From an uncultured bacterium (GTDB taxonomy: Bacteria; Bacillota; Clostridia; Oscillospirales; Oscillospiraceae): a stretch of 62,336 nucleotides of DNA. Every line of letters begins with the position of its first letter. Within the stretch, counting starts at the first letter, position 1. Both the position numbers and the translations under genes were made by a program. This document shows positions 9,069 to 17,114 of this stretch, piece by piece. The notes below the pieces were generated by a model, which was not told the DNA's origin, did no database searches, and worked only from the letters and a program-made list of their open reading frames with translations. The stretch lies in NCBI GenBank assembly GCA_949840775.1, contig CATKXO010000014.1, positions 1 through 62,336 on the forward strand, written 5' to 3'.

Positions 9069-9274
9069 TGCTGTGTCCATGGTGTAATCAGGAGATGGCG
9101 AAGGGCTTTTTGCAGAGCTCCAGGAGTCCGATCTTCGGCCCAGAGAAACGGGAGATGGCCCTCTGGCCCCCGAAGGAGGGAGAGGTCAAGCTGACCAAGC
9201 AGTTCTGGAACATGGGCTGTACTCCCGCCTGGCACTGTGCCAAATGCAAGCGGGTTGTGGTGGAGTATGAGTAA
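9068..9274 (+). CDS. small zinc-ribbon protein (DUF6487-like)
   Basis: 68 residues with two CxxC pairs, MLCPWCNQEMAKG at the start and HCAKCKRVV near the end, forming a zinc ribbon around a short beta-rich middle. Similar small proteins are common in Clostridia and are annotated DUF6487; no function is known. It starts within the preceding stop (ATAATG) and overlaps the gluQ start by 8 bases, so the three genes form a tightly packed operon. Confidence 0.8.
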   Translation: MLCPWCNQEMAKGFLQSSRSPIFGPEKREMALWPPKEGEVKLTKQFWNMGCTPAWHCAKCKRVVVEYE

Positions 9275-10178
9275 GGTGACCGGCCGTTTCGCCCCCAGTC
9301 CCAGCGGCCGGATGCACCTGGGCAACCTGTGGTCCTGCCTGCTGGCCTGGCTGGCCGCCCGGAGCGCCGGCGGCGGGATGGTCCTGCGCCTGGAGGACCT
9401 GGACCCCGACCGCTGCCGGCAGGAGTACTGCGACCAAGTGATGCGTGACCTGGAGTGGCTGGGCCTGGACTGGGACGGCCGGCCGGTTTACCAGTCCAGG
9501 CGGACGGAGGCATACGCTTGGGCCTTTCAAACGCTGGAAAAGCAGGGGCGAATCTACCCCTGCTTCTGCACCCGGGCGGAGCGGCTGGCCGCCTCTGCCC
9601 CCCACCGGTCCGACGGGACCGCCGTCTACGACGGGCGCTGCGGGCGGCTGTCCCCGGCGGAACGGGAGGCGCTGTTCAAGGTCCGCCGCCCCGCCTGGCG
9701 GGTGCGTGTCCCGGATGAAGAGATTTCCTTTCCCGACCGGCTGCAAGGATACTTTTCCGAGCAGCTGGCCCGGGACTGCGGGGACTTTATCCTCCGCCGG
9801 TCTGACGGGGTGTACGCCTATCAGCTGGCCGTAGTGGTGGACGACGCCTGCATGGGGGTAACCCAAGTGGTGCGGGGGAGCGACCTGCTGTCCTCCACCC
9901 CCCGGCAGCTCTGGCTCCAGGAACAGCTGTCCCTGCCCCACCCGGAGTACGGCCATTTGCCCCTCCTCCTGGCCCCCGACGGCCGCCGCCTGGCCAAGCG
10001 GGACCGGGATTTGGAGCTGGGCCAGCTTCAGGGACAGTACACCGCCCCGGAGCTGGTGGGCCGGCTGGCCTGCGCCGCCCGCCTCATCGACCGCCCCCAG
10101 GCTATTACCCCCCATGAGCTGATTCCCCTCTTTTCCTGGGAAAAGCTGCCAAAAGAGGACATGACCATCTCTGTTTAA
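9267..10178 (+). CDS. gluQ: glutamyl-Q tRNA(Asp) synthetase
   Basis: 303 residues. It attaches glutamate to queuosine at the wobble base of tRNA-Asp. It has the class I synthetase catalytic core without an anticodon-binding domain: the HIGH-like PSPSGRMHLGN at 8-18, the FCTRAER / YDGRC zinc-site cysteines, and a KMSKS-equivalent GRRLAKRDRD. The length (about 300 against about 470 for GltX) and missing anticodon domain argue for GluQ rather than GltX. The ATG at 9267 overlaps the previous gene; the frame extends upstream to 9237 only inside that gene. A terminator follows immediately. Confidence 0.93.
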   Translation: MSKVTGRFAPSPSGRMHLGNLWSCLLAWLAARSAGGGMVLRLEDLDPDRCRQEYCDQVMRDLEWLGLDWDGRPVYQSRRTEAYAWAFQTLEKQGRIYPCFCTRAERLAASAPHRSDGTAVYDGRCGRLSPAEREALFKVRRPAWRVRVPDEEISFPDRLQGYFSEQLARDCGDFILRRSDGVYAYQLAVVVDDACMGVTQVVRGSDLLSSTPRQLWLQEQLSLPHPEYGHLPLLLAPDGRRLAKRDRDLELGQLQGQYTAPELVGRLACAARLIDRPQAITPHELIPLFSWEKLPKEDMTISV

Positions 10179-10210
10179 AAATTTCCCGCCCGAAAGGGCG
10201 GGAAATTTTT
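10179..10210. terminator. bidirectional terminator between convergent gluQ and the pxp operon
   Basis: AAATTTCCCGCCC pairs perfectly with GGGCGGGAAATTT around loop GAAA. A-rich and T-rich flanks make it work in both directions. It begins one base after the gluQ stop. Confidence 0.9.
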
Positions 10211-10221
10211 ACTGTGACAGA

Positions 10222-11046
10222 TTATGCTTTCTGCTTCTTGGCCTCCAGATAGTCGTTGAGCTCGGTGTTCAGCACGTCAGTGATAAACATATGGCCGGGG
10301 GCGTGGGTGATGACGATGGGGGGCTTGGCGTTCTCCACGGCGGCCTGGGGGGTGACGCCGCAGGGCCAGAAGACGGTGATCTCGCCGGGGTAGATGTCCA
10401 CCGCCTCGCCGTAGTCGGGCTTCATCACGTCGGCCACGCCCACCCCGGCGGCGTCGCCCATATGGACGGGAGCGCCGTGGACGTTGGGCATCTTCACGGT
10501 GATGTCGTAGGCCTTCTTGGCGTTCTCCGGGGTCATGGGCCGCATGGAGCACACCATGGGGCCCTCAAAGGGGCCGGCCTTCACCGTCTGGATGTTGGTC
10601 TTGTACATGGGCACGTTGCGGCCCTGGGCAATGTGGCGCACCTCAATGCCCTCCCGGATCAGCGCCTCCTCAAAGGAGAAGGAACAGCCGATGAGGAAGC
10701 CCACGTAGCCCTCCTTCCAGTACTCGGTGGCGTCGGTGAGCTCCTTGGTGAACACACCGTTCTCATACACCCGGTAGCGGGGAATGTCGGAGCAGATGTT
10801 GCCCCCCTCCCCCATGTCGTGGGTCTCCGGGGTGCCCTTGATGATCTCCAGGATGGGACAGGGGAAGGGGTTGAGCTTAGCGTACTCCTCAAAGTCAGCG
10901 GCGTACTCCGGGGGCAGGATGACCAGGTTGGCCTGGGCGTAGCCCCGGCACATGCCGGCGGTGGGGAAATCGATAACGCCCTCCCGGATGAGCTTGCGGA
11001 CCTCAGACGGCTTCATGTCGATATAGGGGGTGATATCAAATGCCAT
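10222..11046 (-). CDS. D-glutamate cyclase / YcsI-family hydro-lyase
   Basis: 274 residues of the DUF1445 family (B. subtilis YcsI; the vertebrate homologue is D-glutamate cyclase, converting D-glutamate to 5-oxo-D-proline). The conserved FPTAGMCRGYAQANL segment is at about 27-41 and ITHAPGHMFITD is near the C-terminus. It is the last gene of the minus-strand operon pxpA, NRAMP-like, pxpB, pxpC, ycsI, the same gene set as B. subtilis ycsFGI-kipIA. The context suggests it feeds 5-oxoproline to the oxoprolinase, or supports handling of its D-isomer; this is inference. A palindromic repeat separates it from pxpC. Confidence 0.88.
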   Translation of the reverse strand: MAFDITPYIDMKPSEVRKLIREGVIDFPTAGMCRGYAQANLVILPPEYAADFEEYAKLNPFPCPILEIIKGTPETHDMGEGGNICSDIPRYRVYENGVFTKELTDATEYWKEGYVGFLIGCSFSFEEALIREGIEVRHIAQGRNVPMYKTNIQTVKAGPFEGPMVCSMRPMTPENAKKAYDITVKMPNVHGAPVHMGDAAGVGVADVMKPDYGEAVDIYPGEITVFWPCGVTPQAAVENAKPPIVITHAPGHMFITDVLNTELNDYLEAKKQKA

Positions 11047-11070
11047 GATGTTCCTCCTTCATTTGATTTT

Positions 11071-11136
11071 GTGGGACCCACCGCCCTCGGCGAGTCAATT
11101 CACAGTTTTTGGCCCGCCCAGGGGGGCGGGCCCCAC
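11071..11136. repeat. palindromic intergenic repeat, copy 1
   Basis: Starts GTGGGACCC and ends GGGCCCCAC. It holds two internal GC-rich half-palindromes joined by an AT-richer centre. It lies between pxpC and the ycsI-like gene. Same family as the other copies listed. Confidence 0.85.
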
Positions 11137-11143
11137 AGGCAGA

Positions 11144-12085
11144 TCAGGCATTGATTTTGCTCAGCGCCTTCTGGGCGGCCCGCTGGGCCAGCAGCAGACC
11201 CTGGGCGTACTCCACGGGCACCTTGACAAACTGCACCTTGTCCCCCGCCTTCAGCTGGGCCAGGATGCGGAAGTCGGCCGTGATGACGGTGGCAATCTTG
11301 GTGTAGCCGCCGGTGGTCTGGCGGTCGCCCAGCATAATAATGGGCGTGCCGGCGGAGGGCACCTGGATGGCACCGAAGGCGATGCCGTCGGAGATGATGT
11401 CGCCGCCCTCCTTGTGGGCAATCACGGGGCCGTCCAGACGGCAGCCCATGCGGTCAAACTCGGGGGTAACAGTGTAGGTGCCGCTGAGGAAGGTGTCAAT
11501 GCCGGCGCCGGTGAAGTAGTCGTCCTGGGGGCCCATTACCACCCGGAGGGTGTACACCGGCTTGGGGGCGAACTCGGGCTTGAGCACCCGGTCCTCCATC
11601 CGCTTGAGGGTCTCCACAGGGGCCCGGAAGCCGATGACATCACCCTTCTCCAGCTTGCGGCCCTTAAAGCCGCCGATTTTGGCTTTCATATAGGTGGACC
11701 GGCTGCCCATGGTGAGGGGGATGTCCAGCCCGCCGGCAAAGGCGATAAAGGCCCGGCAGCCCGCCTTGGGGGCGGTAAATTTCAGCACCTGGCCCGCTTT
11801 CACAGCCACGGCCTGGTAGCCGGGGACAGCCTTGCCGTCCAGGGTGGGACCCAGGTCGCCGCCGGTGATGGCGATGACGTTGGCCTTGTCAAACTGGAGC
11901 TGGGGCCCCATCATAGTGCACTCCAGCACCGCCTCCTCCTGGCCGTTGCCCGCCAGAATGTTGGCCAGGGCGGCGGACCGGGGGTCCATCACTCCGGACA
12001 CTGACACGCCAAACTGCTGGTATCCGATGCGTCCCTGGTCCTGGACAGTGGTGAGCAGGCCGGGGTTCAATACGGTGATACTCAT
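11144..12085 (-). CDS. pxpC: 5-oxoprolinase subunit C (KipA family)
   Basis: 313 residues of the biotin-dependent carboxyltransferase/KipA family. PxpABC hydrolyses 5-oxo-L-proline to glutamate with ATP. Signature segments are GLLTTVQDQGRIGYQQFG at about 9-26, AFAGGLDIP, and GIAFGAIQVPSAGTPIIM near the C-terminus. Its ATG overlaps the pxpB stop by 4 bases, so the two subunits are translationally coupled, as in many genomes. B. subtilis KipA is also known as an anti-inhibitor of the sporulation kinase KinA. Confidence 0.93.
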   Translation of the reverse strand: MSITVLNPGLLTTVQDQGRIGYQQFGVSVSGVMDPRSAALANILAGNGQEEAVLECTMMGPQLQFDKANVIAITGGDLGPTLDGKAVPGYQAVAVKAGQVLKFTAPKAGCRAFIAFAGGLDIPLTMGSRSTYMKAKIGGFKGRKLEKGDVIGFRAPVETLKRMEDRVLKPEFAPKPVYTLRVVMGPQDDYFTGAGIDTFLSGTYTVTPEFDRMGCRLDGPVIAHKEGGDIISDGIAFGAIQVPSAGTPIIMLGDRQTTGGYTKIATVITADFRILAQLKAGDKVQFVKVPVEYAQGLLLAQRAAQKALSKINA

Positions 12086-12822
12086 TTTCCGCCCTCCTTC
12101 CTGGGGTGACGCTTGACCTGATAACCCTCAGCTGCCTCCTGAGCGGCGATTCTGTCAAACTCCGCCTGGTCGATGGCGTAGAACTTGATATACTGGCCTG
12201 CCTGAGGCAGGATGGGGGTCTTCCGGTTGGCATCGTACATCCGGACGGGGGTGCGGCCAATCAACTGCCAGCCGCCTGGGGAGTCGATGGGGTACACGCC
12301 GGTCTGAGAACCGGCGATGCCCACCGACCCGGCGGGAATCTTCACCCGAGGGGTCTTCAGCCGGGGTGTGGCGATGGCCTCGTCCATGCCGCCCAGGTAG
12401 GTAAAGCCAGGGGTAAAGCCCAGCATATAGATGAGATACTCGGTGGAGGTGTGGATTTTGATGACCTCCTCCTCTGTCTTGCCCGCATGCTCGGCCACAA
12501 ATTTCAGGTCGGGGCCCATTTCCTCCCCGCCGTAGAGAACGGGAATCTCCAGTACCTCGCTGGGGGGAATGGTAATCTTATCCAGCTGACCCAGCAGTCC
12601 CTTCAGCTTGTCCATCAGGGGGGCGTAACGGATGACCTCCGGGTCATAGTGGACCATAAGGGAGCGGTAGGTGGGCACCGTCTCCACGATGCCGGGGATG
12701 TCGCTGTTGCTCAGGGCGATGTTGAAAGCGCGGATTTGGGCGTTGATGGACTCGCTGATCTCGTTGCCGAACTCCACGCAGACAGAAGTATCACCCGTAA
12801 GGAGAAATCTTACGTCAGCCAT
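12082..12822 (-). CDS. pxpB: 5-oxoprolinase subunit B (KipI family)
   Basis: 246 residues of the allophanate-hydrolase-subunit-1/KipI family. Family segments are TGDTSVCVEFGNEI at about 8-21, YMLGFTPGFTYLGG at about 132-145 and VGIAGSQTGVYPIDSPGGWQ at about 167-186. It forms the catalytic pair with PxpC. The start ATG has a GGAG site upstream. It lies 66 bases after the NRAMP-like gene and overlaps pxpC by 4 bases. B. subtilis KipI also inhibits KinA; whether this organism uses that side role cannot be told. Confidence 0.93.
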   Translation of the reverse strand: MADVRFLLTGDTSVCVEFGNEISESINAQIRAFNIALSNSDIPGIVETVPTYRSLMVHYDPEVIRYAPLMDKLKGLLGQLDKITIPPSEVLEIPVLYGGEEMGPDLKFVAEHAGKTEEEVIKIHTSTEYLIYMLGFTPGFTYLGGMDEAIATPRLKTPRVKIPAGSVGIAGSQTGVYPIDSPGGWQLIGRTPVRMYDANRKTPILPQAGQYIKFYAIDQAEFDRIAAQEAAEGYQVKRHPRKEGGK

Positions 12823-12888
12823 AGGCGGCTCCTTTCCAGGACAGGCCGGACCGGAAACCGGCCCGGCCTGTGTAATGTGAAATAGGGA

Positions 12889-14118
12889 TTAGCCGAAGAG
12901 CTTCATGATGCCGGGGACGGCCTTAATGCCCACATAGGCGGAGATGAGGACCACGACCAGGCCCAGAACGGTGAGCCACATGGGGTGCTTGTAGTCGCCC
13001 ACAATCTTCTTGCTCCGGGAGGCGGCCAGCATGCAGGCCAGGGAGATGGGCAGGATCAGGCCGTTCACCGCGCCGGCAATGATGAGCAGCTGGGCGGCGT
13101 TGCCCACGATGACCATCATCAGAGTGGAGAAGGCGATGAAGCCCACCACGAACCACTTCTCATACTTCATGATGAAGGGGTGCAGGGTCTTCAGGAAGGA
13201 GACGGAGGTGAAAGCCGCACCCACCACGGAGGACACGCCCGCAGAGAACAGGCACAGGCCGAAGAGCCGGTAGCCCAGGTCGCCGGCGGCCAGCTTGAAG
13301 GCCTCAGCGGCGGGGTTGGAGGCGCCAATGATCTGCTCGGCGTTGCCGGCAATCCAGGTGGAGCCGGCGGTGCAGGTGCCCAGAACAGCCAGGAACAGCA
13401 GGATACGGACCACGCCGGAGGTGCACACGCCCTGGATAACGGAGCGGCGGAAGTTGCCCGCGCCCTCAACGCCAGCGTCCACCAGGCGGTGAGCGCCGGA
13501 GAAGGGGATGTAGCCGCCGCAGGAGCCGCCCAGCAGGGTGGTCAGGGCCACGAACATGGTGGGGAACTTGCCGAAGGAGACAGCACCCTTGGCGACCTCG
13601 CCCATGGGGGGCTTGGAGATGACGGCCACCACCAGAACGGTGATGAGGATGACGGCGGCCAGAACGGTGGCCACCTTGTCCATGATGGTCTTGGCGTTCT
13701 TGTTCAGGAAGATGATGATGCCCAAACAGCCGGCCACCACAGCGCCCACCTTTTCAGGCAGGCCGATCATGGCGTTGAAGCCCAGGGCCACGCCGCCCAC
13801 GTTGCCCACGTTGAAGGCCAGGCCGCCGATGGCCACGATAATGGCCAGGAACACGCCCAGGCCGGGCAGCAGCTTGTTGGCGATATCCTGGGCGCGCATG
13901 CCGGACACGCCGATGATGGACCAGATGTTCATCTGGGCGGTGATGTCCATGAGGATGGCCACCAGGATAATCATGATCAGGGGTGCGCCGTACTGGGCGG
14001 TAAACTTGGAAGTCTGGGTCAAAAAGCCGGGGCCGATGGCGGATGTGGCCATCAGGAAGGCCGCGCCGAACAGGACCGACATACTGGCCTTAGCGGCAGG
14101 CTGGTTGTTGTTACTCAT
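12889..14118 (-). CDS. NRAMP-family transporter without the metal-binding motif (YcsG-like)
   Basis: 409 residues with about 11 hydrophobic helices, matching the NRAMP family. The metal-coordinating DPGN of helix 1 is replaced by GPGF (SAIGPGFLTQTSKF, about residues 27-40), and no MPH motif is seen in helix 6. Metal transport is therefore unlikely. It sits inside a 5-oxoprolinase operon, as ycsG does in B. subtilis, so uptake of 5-oxoproline or a related small acid is the better guess (inference). The preceding 134-base gap to pxpA holds two hairpins. Confidence 0.85.
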   Translation of the reverse strand: MSNNNQPAAKASMSVLFGAAFLMATSAIGPGFLTQTSKFTAQYGAPLIMIILVAILMDITAQMNIWSIIGVSGMRAQDIANKLLPGLGVFLAIIVAIGGLAFNVGNVGGVALGFNAMIGLPEKVGAVVAGCLGIIIFLNKNAKTIMDKVATVLAAVILITVLVVAVISKPPMGEVAKGAVSFGKFPTMFVALTTLLGGSCGGYIPFSGAHRLVDAGVEGAGNFRRSVIQGVCTSGVVRILLFLAVLGTCTAGSTWIAGNAEQIIGASNPAAEAFKLAAGDLGYRLFGLCLFSAGVSSVVGAAFTSVSFLKTLHPFIMKYEKWFVVGFIAFSTLMMVIVGNAAQLLIIAGAVNGLILPISLACMLAASRSKKIVGDYKHPMWLTVLGLVVVLISAYVGIKAVPGIMKLFG

Positions 14119-14170
14119 TTAAGTACCTCCAAAGTAGTTCAGTTTTTCTCTCTCTTGTAAAACGAACACT

Positions 14171-14212
14171 TGTCATTTGCTCCGCAAATGACATCTCCTT
14201 TGTCAAAGGAGA
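14171..14212. repeat. tandem pair of small palindromes
   Basis: TGTCATTTGC / GCAAATGACA (loop TCC) is followed directly by TCTCCTTT / AAAGGAGA (loop GTC). It lies between pxpA and the NRAMP-like gene and has no T run on the minus strand, so it is more likely an RNA-stabilising or mobile repeat than a terminator. Confidence 0.6.
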
Positions 14213-14252
14213 TTATTTCTCTATTTCTTTTTATTCCAGATAAGTTTACAGA

Positions 14253-15020
14253 TCAAACAATGTCTGCAATGGGGGCGATGGTGACGCCCTCGGCCTCCAG
14301 CCGGGCCCGGATGTTCTTGACGAACTCCACCGCGGAGGGGTTGTCGCCGTGGACGCAGATGGAATGGGCGTCGATAGAGACTTCCTCGCCGGTGATGGCG
14401 GTGACCTTGCCCTCGGTGACCATGCGGATGGTGCGGGCAATGGCCTCGTCCTTGTCGTGAATCACCGCGCCGGGCTTGGAGCGGGGCACCAGGGAGCCGT
14501 CGGCCTGATAGGCCCGGTCCGCAAAGACCTCACTGGCGATTTTCAGGCCCACCTGCTTGCCGGCCTCCAGCATTTTGCTGCCGGCCAGGCCCAGCAGGAT
14601 CACGTCCTTGTCCACGCTGGCAATACCCTCGGCGATGGCCATAGCCAGGTCCATATCCTTGCCGGCCATGTTATACAGGGCGCCGTGGGGCTTTACATGC
14701 TGAAGCTTCACGCCGTTGGCGGCAGTAAAAGCCAGAATCGCACCCATCTGGTACTGGATATAGGCCTTGGCCTCCTTGGGGGAGCAAACCATATTCCGGC
14801 GGCCGAAGCCCATCAGGTCCGGGAAGCCGGGGTGGGCGCCCACCGCAACTCCGGCGGCCTTGCAGGCGGCCACCGTCTTGTCCATCACCAGCGGGTCGCC
14901 GGCGTGATAGCCGCAGGCCACGTTGGCGGAGGAGACATGGGCAATCACCGCTTCGTCCATACCAATGGTATAGGCGCCAAAGCTCTCACCCAGGTCGCTG
15001 TTCAGGTCTACTTTGTACAT
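14253..15020 (-). CDS. pxpA: 5-oxoprolinase subunit A (LamB/YcsF family)
   Basis: 255 residues. The N-terminus [17 protein letters not shown] and the later [13 protein letters not shown] are the defining LamB/YcsF signatures, followed by [15 protein letters not shown] and KPHGALYNM. With PxpB and PxpC it forms ATP-dependent 5-oxoprolinase. It is the first gene of the minus-strand operon and has its own promoter about 90 bases upstream. AAGGAGG lies just before the ATG. Confidence 0.94.
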   Translation of the reverse strand: MYKVDLNSDLGESFGAYTIGMDEAVIAHVSSANVACGYHAGDPLVMDKTVAACKAAGVAVGAHPGFPDLMGFGRRNMVCSPKEAKAYIQYQMGAILAFTAANGVKLQHVKPHGALYNMAGKDMDLAMAIAEGIASVDKDVILLGLAGSKMLEAGKQVGLKIASEVFADRAYQADGSLVPRSKPGAVIHDKDEAIARTIRMVTEGKVTAITGEEVSIDAHSICVHGDNPSAVEFVKNIRARLEAEGVTIAPIADIV

Positions 15021-15108
15021 GGGAAATTCCTCCTTACAAAACAGATTCGGAGGCTTCCGGCAGTCTCTCTCTAAAACTGCCCGTTGTGAAGCCTATCGTA
15101 CAGGCCAT

Positions 15109-15137
15109 ATATTACCACAAAACGTTCTAAAAAGCAA
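15109..15137 (-). promoter_or_regulatory. putative promoter of the pxp operon
   Basis: On the minus strand TTGCTT (15137-15132) and TAATAT (15114-15109) are separated by 17 bases, about 90 bases before pxpA. Confidence 0.5.
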
Positions 15138-15159
15138 CAGAAAGTTGTTGAGATGTTAC

Positions 15160-15193
15160 AAAAACCAGCGGGCAGCCCCTCCGGGCCGCCCGC
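15160..15193 (-). terminator. terminator of the sialic acid operon
   Basis: Minus-strand GCGGGCGGCCC pairs with GGGCTGCCCGC (one mismatch) and is followed by TGGTTTTT. It lies 58 bases after the nanA-like stop and before the pxp promoter. Confidence 0.8.
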
Positions 15194-15250
15194 TTTCGTA
15201 CTTTTTTACTCTAATTCGGCAGTTTTTTATGGTTTTGTTCCCACATACTG

Positions 15251-16159
15251 TCAGCAGTACCTGGCAATGGCATCCCGGATCATCTCGTGGACCTGGGAAA
15301 CGATGGGCCGGTCGCCCTCCTCCAGCTCCAGCAGGGGGGCGCGGACGCCGCCCACGTCGGGGCCGCCCTGGAGGCGGATGACCTCCTTGATAACCGCGTA
15401 CAGATTGCCCTGAGCGGCACACATCTTGTAGATGATGCGGCAGCACTCGTTCTGGACTTCCTGGCCTTTGGCCAGCTCACCGGCCTGGAAGCAGCGGAAA
15501 ATCTCCAGGTACAGCTCGGGCATGGCGGCATAGGTGCCGCCGATGCCGCCCCCCGCCCCGGCGGCCAGACCGGACAGCAGTTGCTCGTCCGGACCGTTGA
15601 AGACAAAGGCACCCTCGTCGCGCCACATCTGGATATCCTGCACCGGCATGGAGGAGTTCTTCACCCCGATCACCCGGGGATTTTTCAGCATCTCCTGGAG
15701 CAGGGGCACCGACAGGGCCACCCCGGCCAGCTGGGGGATGTTGTAAATGACAAAATCCGTGTTGGGGGCGGCGGCGGAGATGTCGTTCCAGTATTTTGCA
15801 ATGCCCTTGGGAGGCAGGTGGAAGTAGATGGGCGGGATGGCGGCGATAGCGTCCACCCCCAGGCTCTCCGCGTGGGCGGCCAGCTCCCGGCTGTCTGCGG
15901 TGTTGTTGCAGGCCACATGGGCGATGATGGTCATCTTGCCGCCCACCTCAGCCATCACGTTCTCCAGGGTCTCCTTGCGCTCCGCCACGCTCTGGTAGAT
16001 GCACTCCCCGGAGGAGCCGCCCACATACAGGCCCTTGACCCCCTTGTCCAGCAGATACTTGGCCAAGGCCCGGACGGCCTGGGCGTCCACCCTGCCCTCC
16101 TTGTCGTAGCAGGCGTAGAAAGCGGGGATAATCCCCTGATATTTGGAATAATCTTTCAT
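15251..16159 (-). CDS. nanA: N-acetylneuraminate lyase-type DHDPS-family aldolase
   Basis: 302 residues of the class I dihydrodipicolinate synthase/N-acetylneuraminate lyase family. The carboxylate-binding motif GSSGE is at 48-52, the catalytic Tyr139 is in YNIPQ, and the Schiff-base Lys167 is in GVKNSS. Lyase rather than DapA is preferred because it sits with an AGE-type epimerase, an ASKHA kinase, an RpiR-type regulator and a sugar ABC importer. It splits sialic acid to N-acetylmannosamine and pyruvate. It is the last gene of the operon, 13 bases after the permease. The exact sialic acid variant used cannot be told. Confidence 0.85.
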   Translation of the reverse strand: MKDYSKYQGIIPAFYACYDKEGRVDAQAVRALAKYLLDKGVKGLYVGGSSGECIYQSVAERKETLENVMAEVGGKMTIIAHVACNNTADSRELAAHAESLGVDAIAAIPPIYFHLPPKGIAKYWNDISAAAPNTDFVIYNIPQLAGVALSVPLLQEMLKNPRVIGVKNSSMPVQDIQMWRDEGAFVFNGPDEQLLSGLAAGAGGGIGGTYAAMPELYLEIFRCFQAGELAKGQEVQNECCRIIYKMCAAQGNLYAVIKEVIRLQGGPDVGGVRAPLLELEEGDRPIVSQVHEMIRDAIARYC

Positions 16160-16172
16160 TTTTTCACTCCCC

Positions 16173-17102
16173 TTATCCCTTTACCGCACCCATGGCAATG
16201 CCCTGGGTAAAATACTTCTGGAAAATTAGGAATATTGTGATGATGGGCACCGAGGCCATGGCCGCGCCTGCCATCAGCAGGCCGATGTCGGTGGAGGTCT
16301 CCGCCTGGAGGGTGGCAATACCCATGGAGATGGTGTAGACATTATTGGCGTCCAGCATGACCAGCTGCATAAAGTAGTCGTTCCAGCAGTTGATGAAGGT
16401 GAAGATGGCCAGGGCGCCGATGCCCGGCTTAATCATGGGCATGACCACGGTAGTAAACGTGTTCCACTCGCTGGAGCCGTCGATTCGGGCGGCCTCCAGA
16501 ATCTCTCCGGGGATGCCCTCGGAGAACTGCTTCATCAGGAACACGCCGAAGGGCCAGCCCACCGTGGGGAAGATCACCGCCCACAGGCTGCCGTAGAGCC
16601 GCAGGCCGGACATCTCCTTCAGCAGGGGGATGAGGATAACCTGCTTGGGCAGGGCCATGGCGCACACGATGAGGGAGAACAGCAGGGCCCGGCCGTTAAA
16701 CCGCTTCTTGGCCAGGGCGTAGCCCGCCATGGCGGCGGTGACACAGGTAATGACCATGGCCGCTACCGCCATAAACACCGCATTGATGAGCCACCGGAAG
16801 GCGGCGGGGGCGTCCGGCCCGGCGAACAGCACCACCCGGTTCTTCTCCGGATTGGTGAAGCTGCCGAAGGGCATGAAGATCTCCCACAGGGGGGCGGTGC
16901 GCTGCTTGAACAGGGCCTTGAAATTGTCAGTCACCCACTCGGTGGGCCACCAGGTCGGCTGGGGGGAGTTGTTGACCGCGCTGGACTTGAAGGCGCCGGT
17001 GATAATCCAGTACAGCGGGAAGGTAAACAGGAATGCCAGGATAATCAGGATAATGAGGGACACGATCCGATAGGCGCGGCTGCGGCCGCTTTGAATTTTC
17101 AT
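16173..17102 (-). CDS. sugar ABC transporter permease, MalG type
   Basis: 309 residues with six hydrophobic helices and the EAA loop EAARIDGSSEWNTFTTVVMP facing the ATPase, typical of carbohydrate (CUT1) permeases. About 30 extra residues sit between helices 1 and 2. It pairs with the MalF-type permease 12 bases upstream and the lipoprotein further up. No ATP-binding subunit is encoded in the operon, so a shared MsmX-type ATPase elsewhere must energise it, as is common in Firmicutes. Sialic acid or a derived amino sugar is the likely cargo, from context only. Confidence 0.9.
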   Translation of the reverse strand: MKIQSGRSRAYRIVSLIILIILAFLFTFPLYWIITGAFKSSAVNNSPQPTWWPTEWVTDNFKALFKQRTAPLWEIFMPFGSFTNPEKNRVVLFAGPDAPAAFRWLINAVFMAVAAMVITCVTAAMAGYALAKKRFNGRALLFSLIVCAMALPKQVILIPLLKEMSGLRLYGSLWAVIFPTVGWPFGVFLMKQFSEGIPGEILEAARIDGSSEWNTFTTVVMPMIKPGIGALAIFTFINCWNDYFMQLVMLDANNVYTISMGIATLQAETSTDIGLLMAGAAMASVPIITIFLIFQKYFTQGIAMGAVKG

Positions 17103-17114
17103 ACCAGCACCCCC

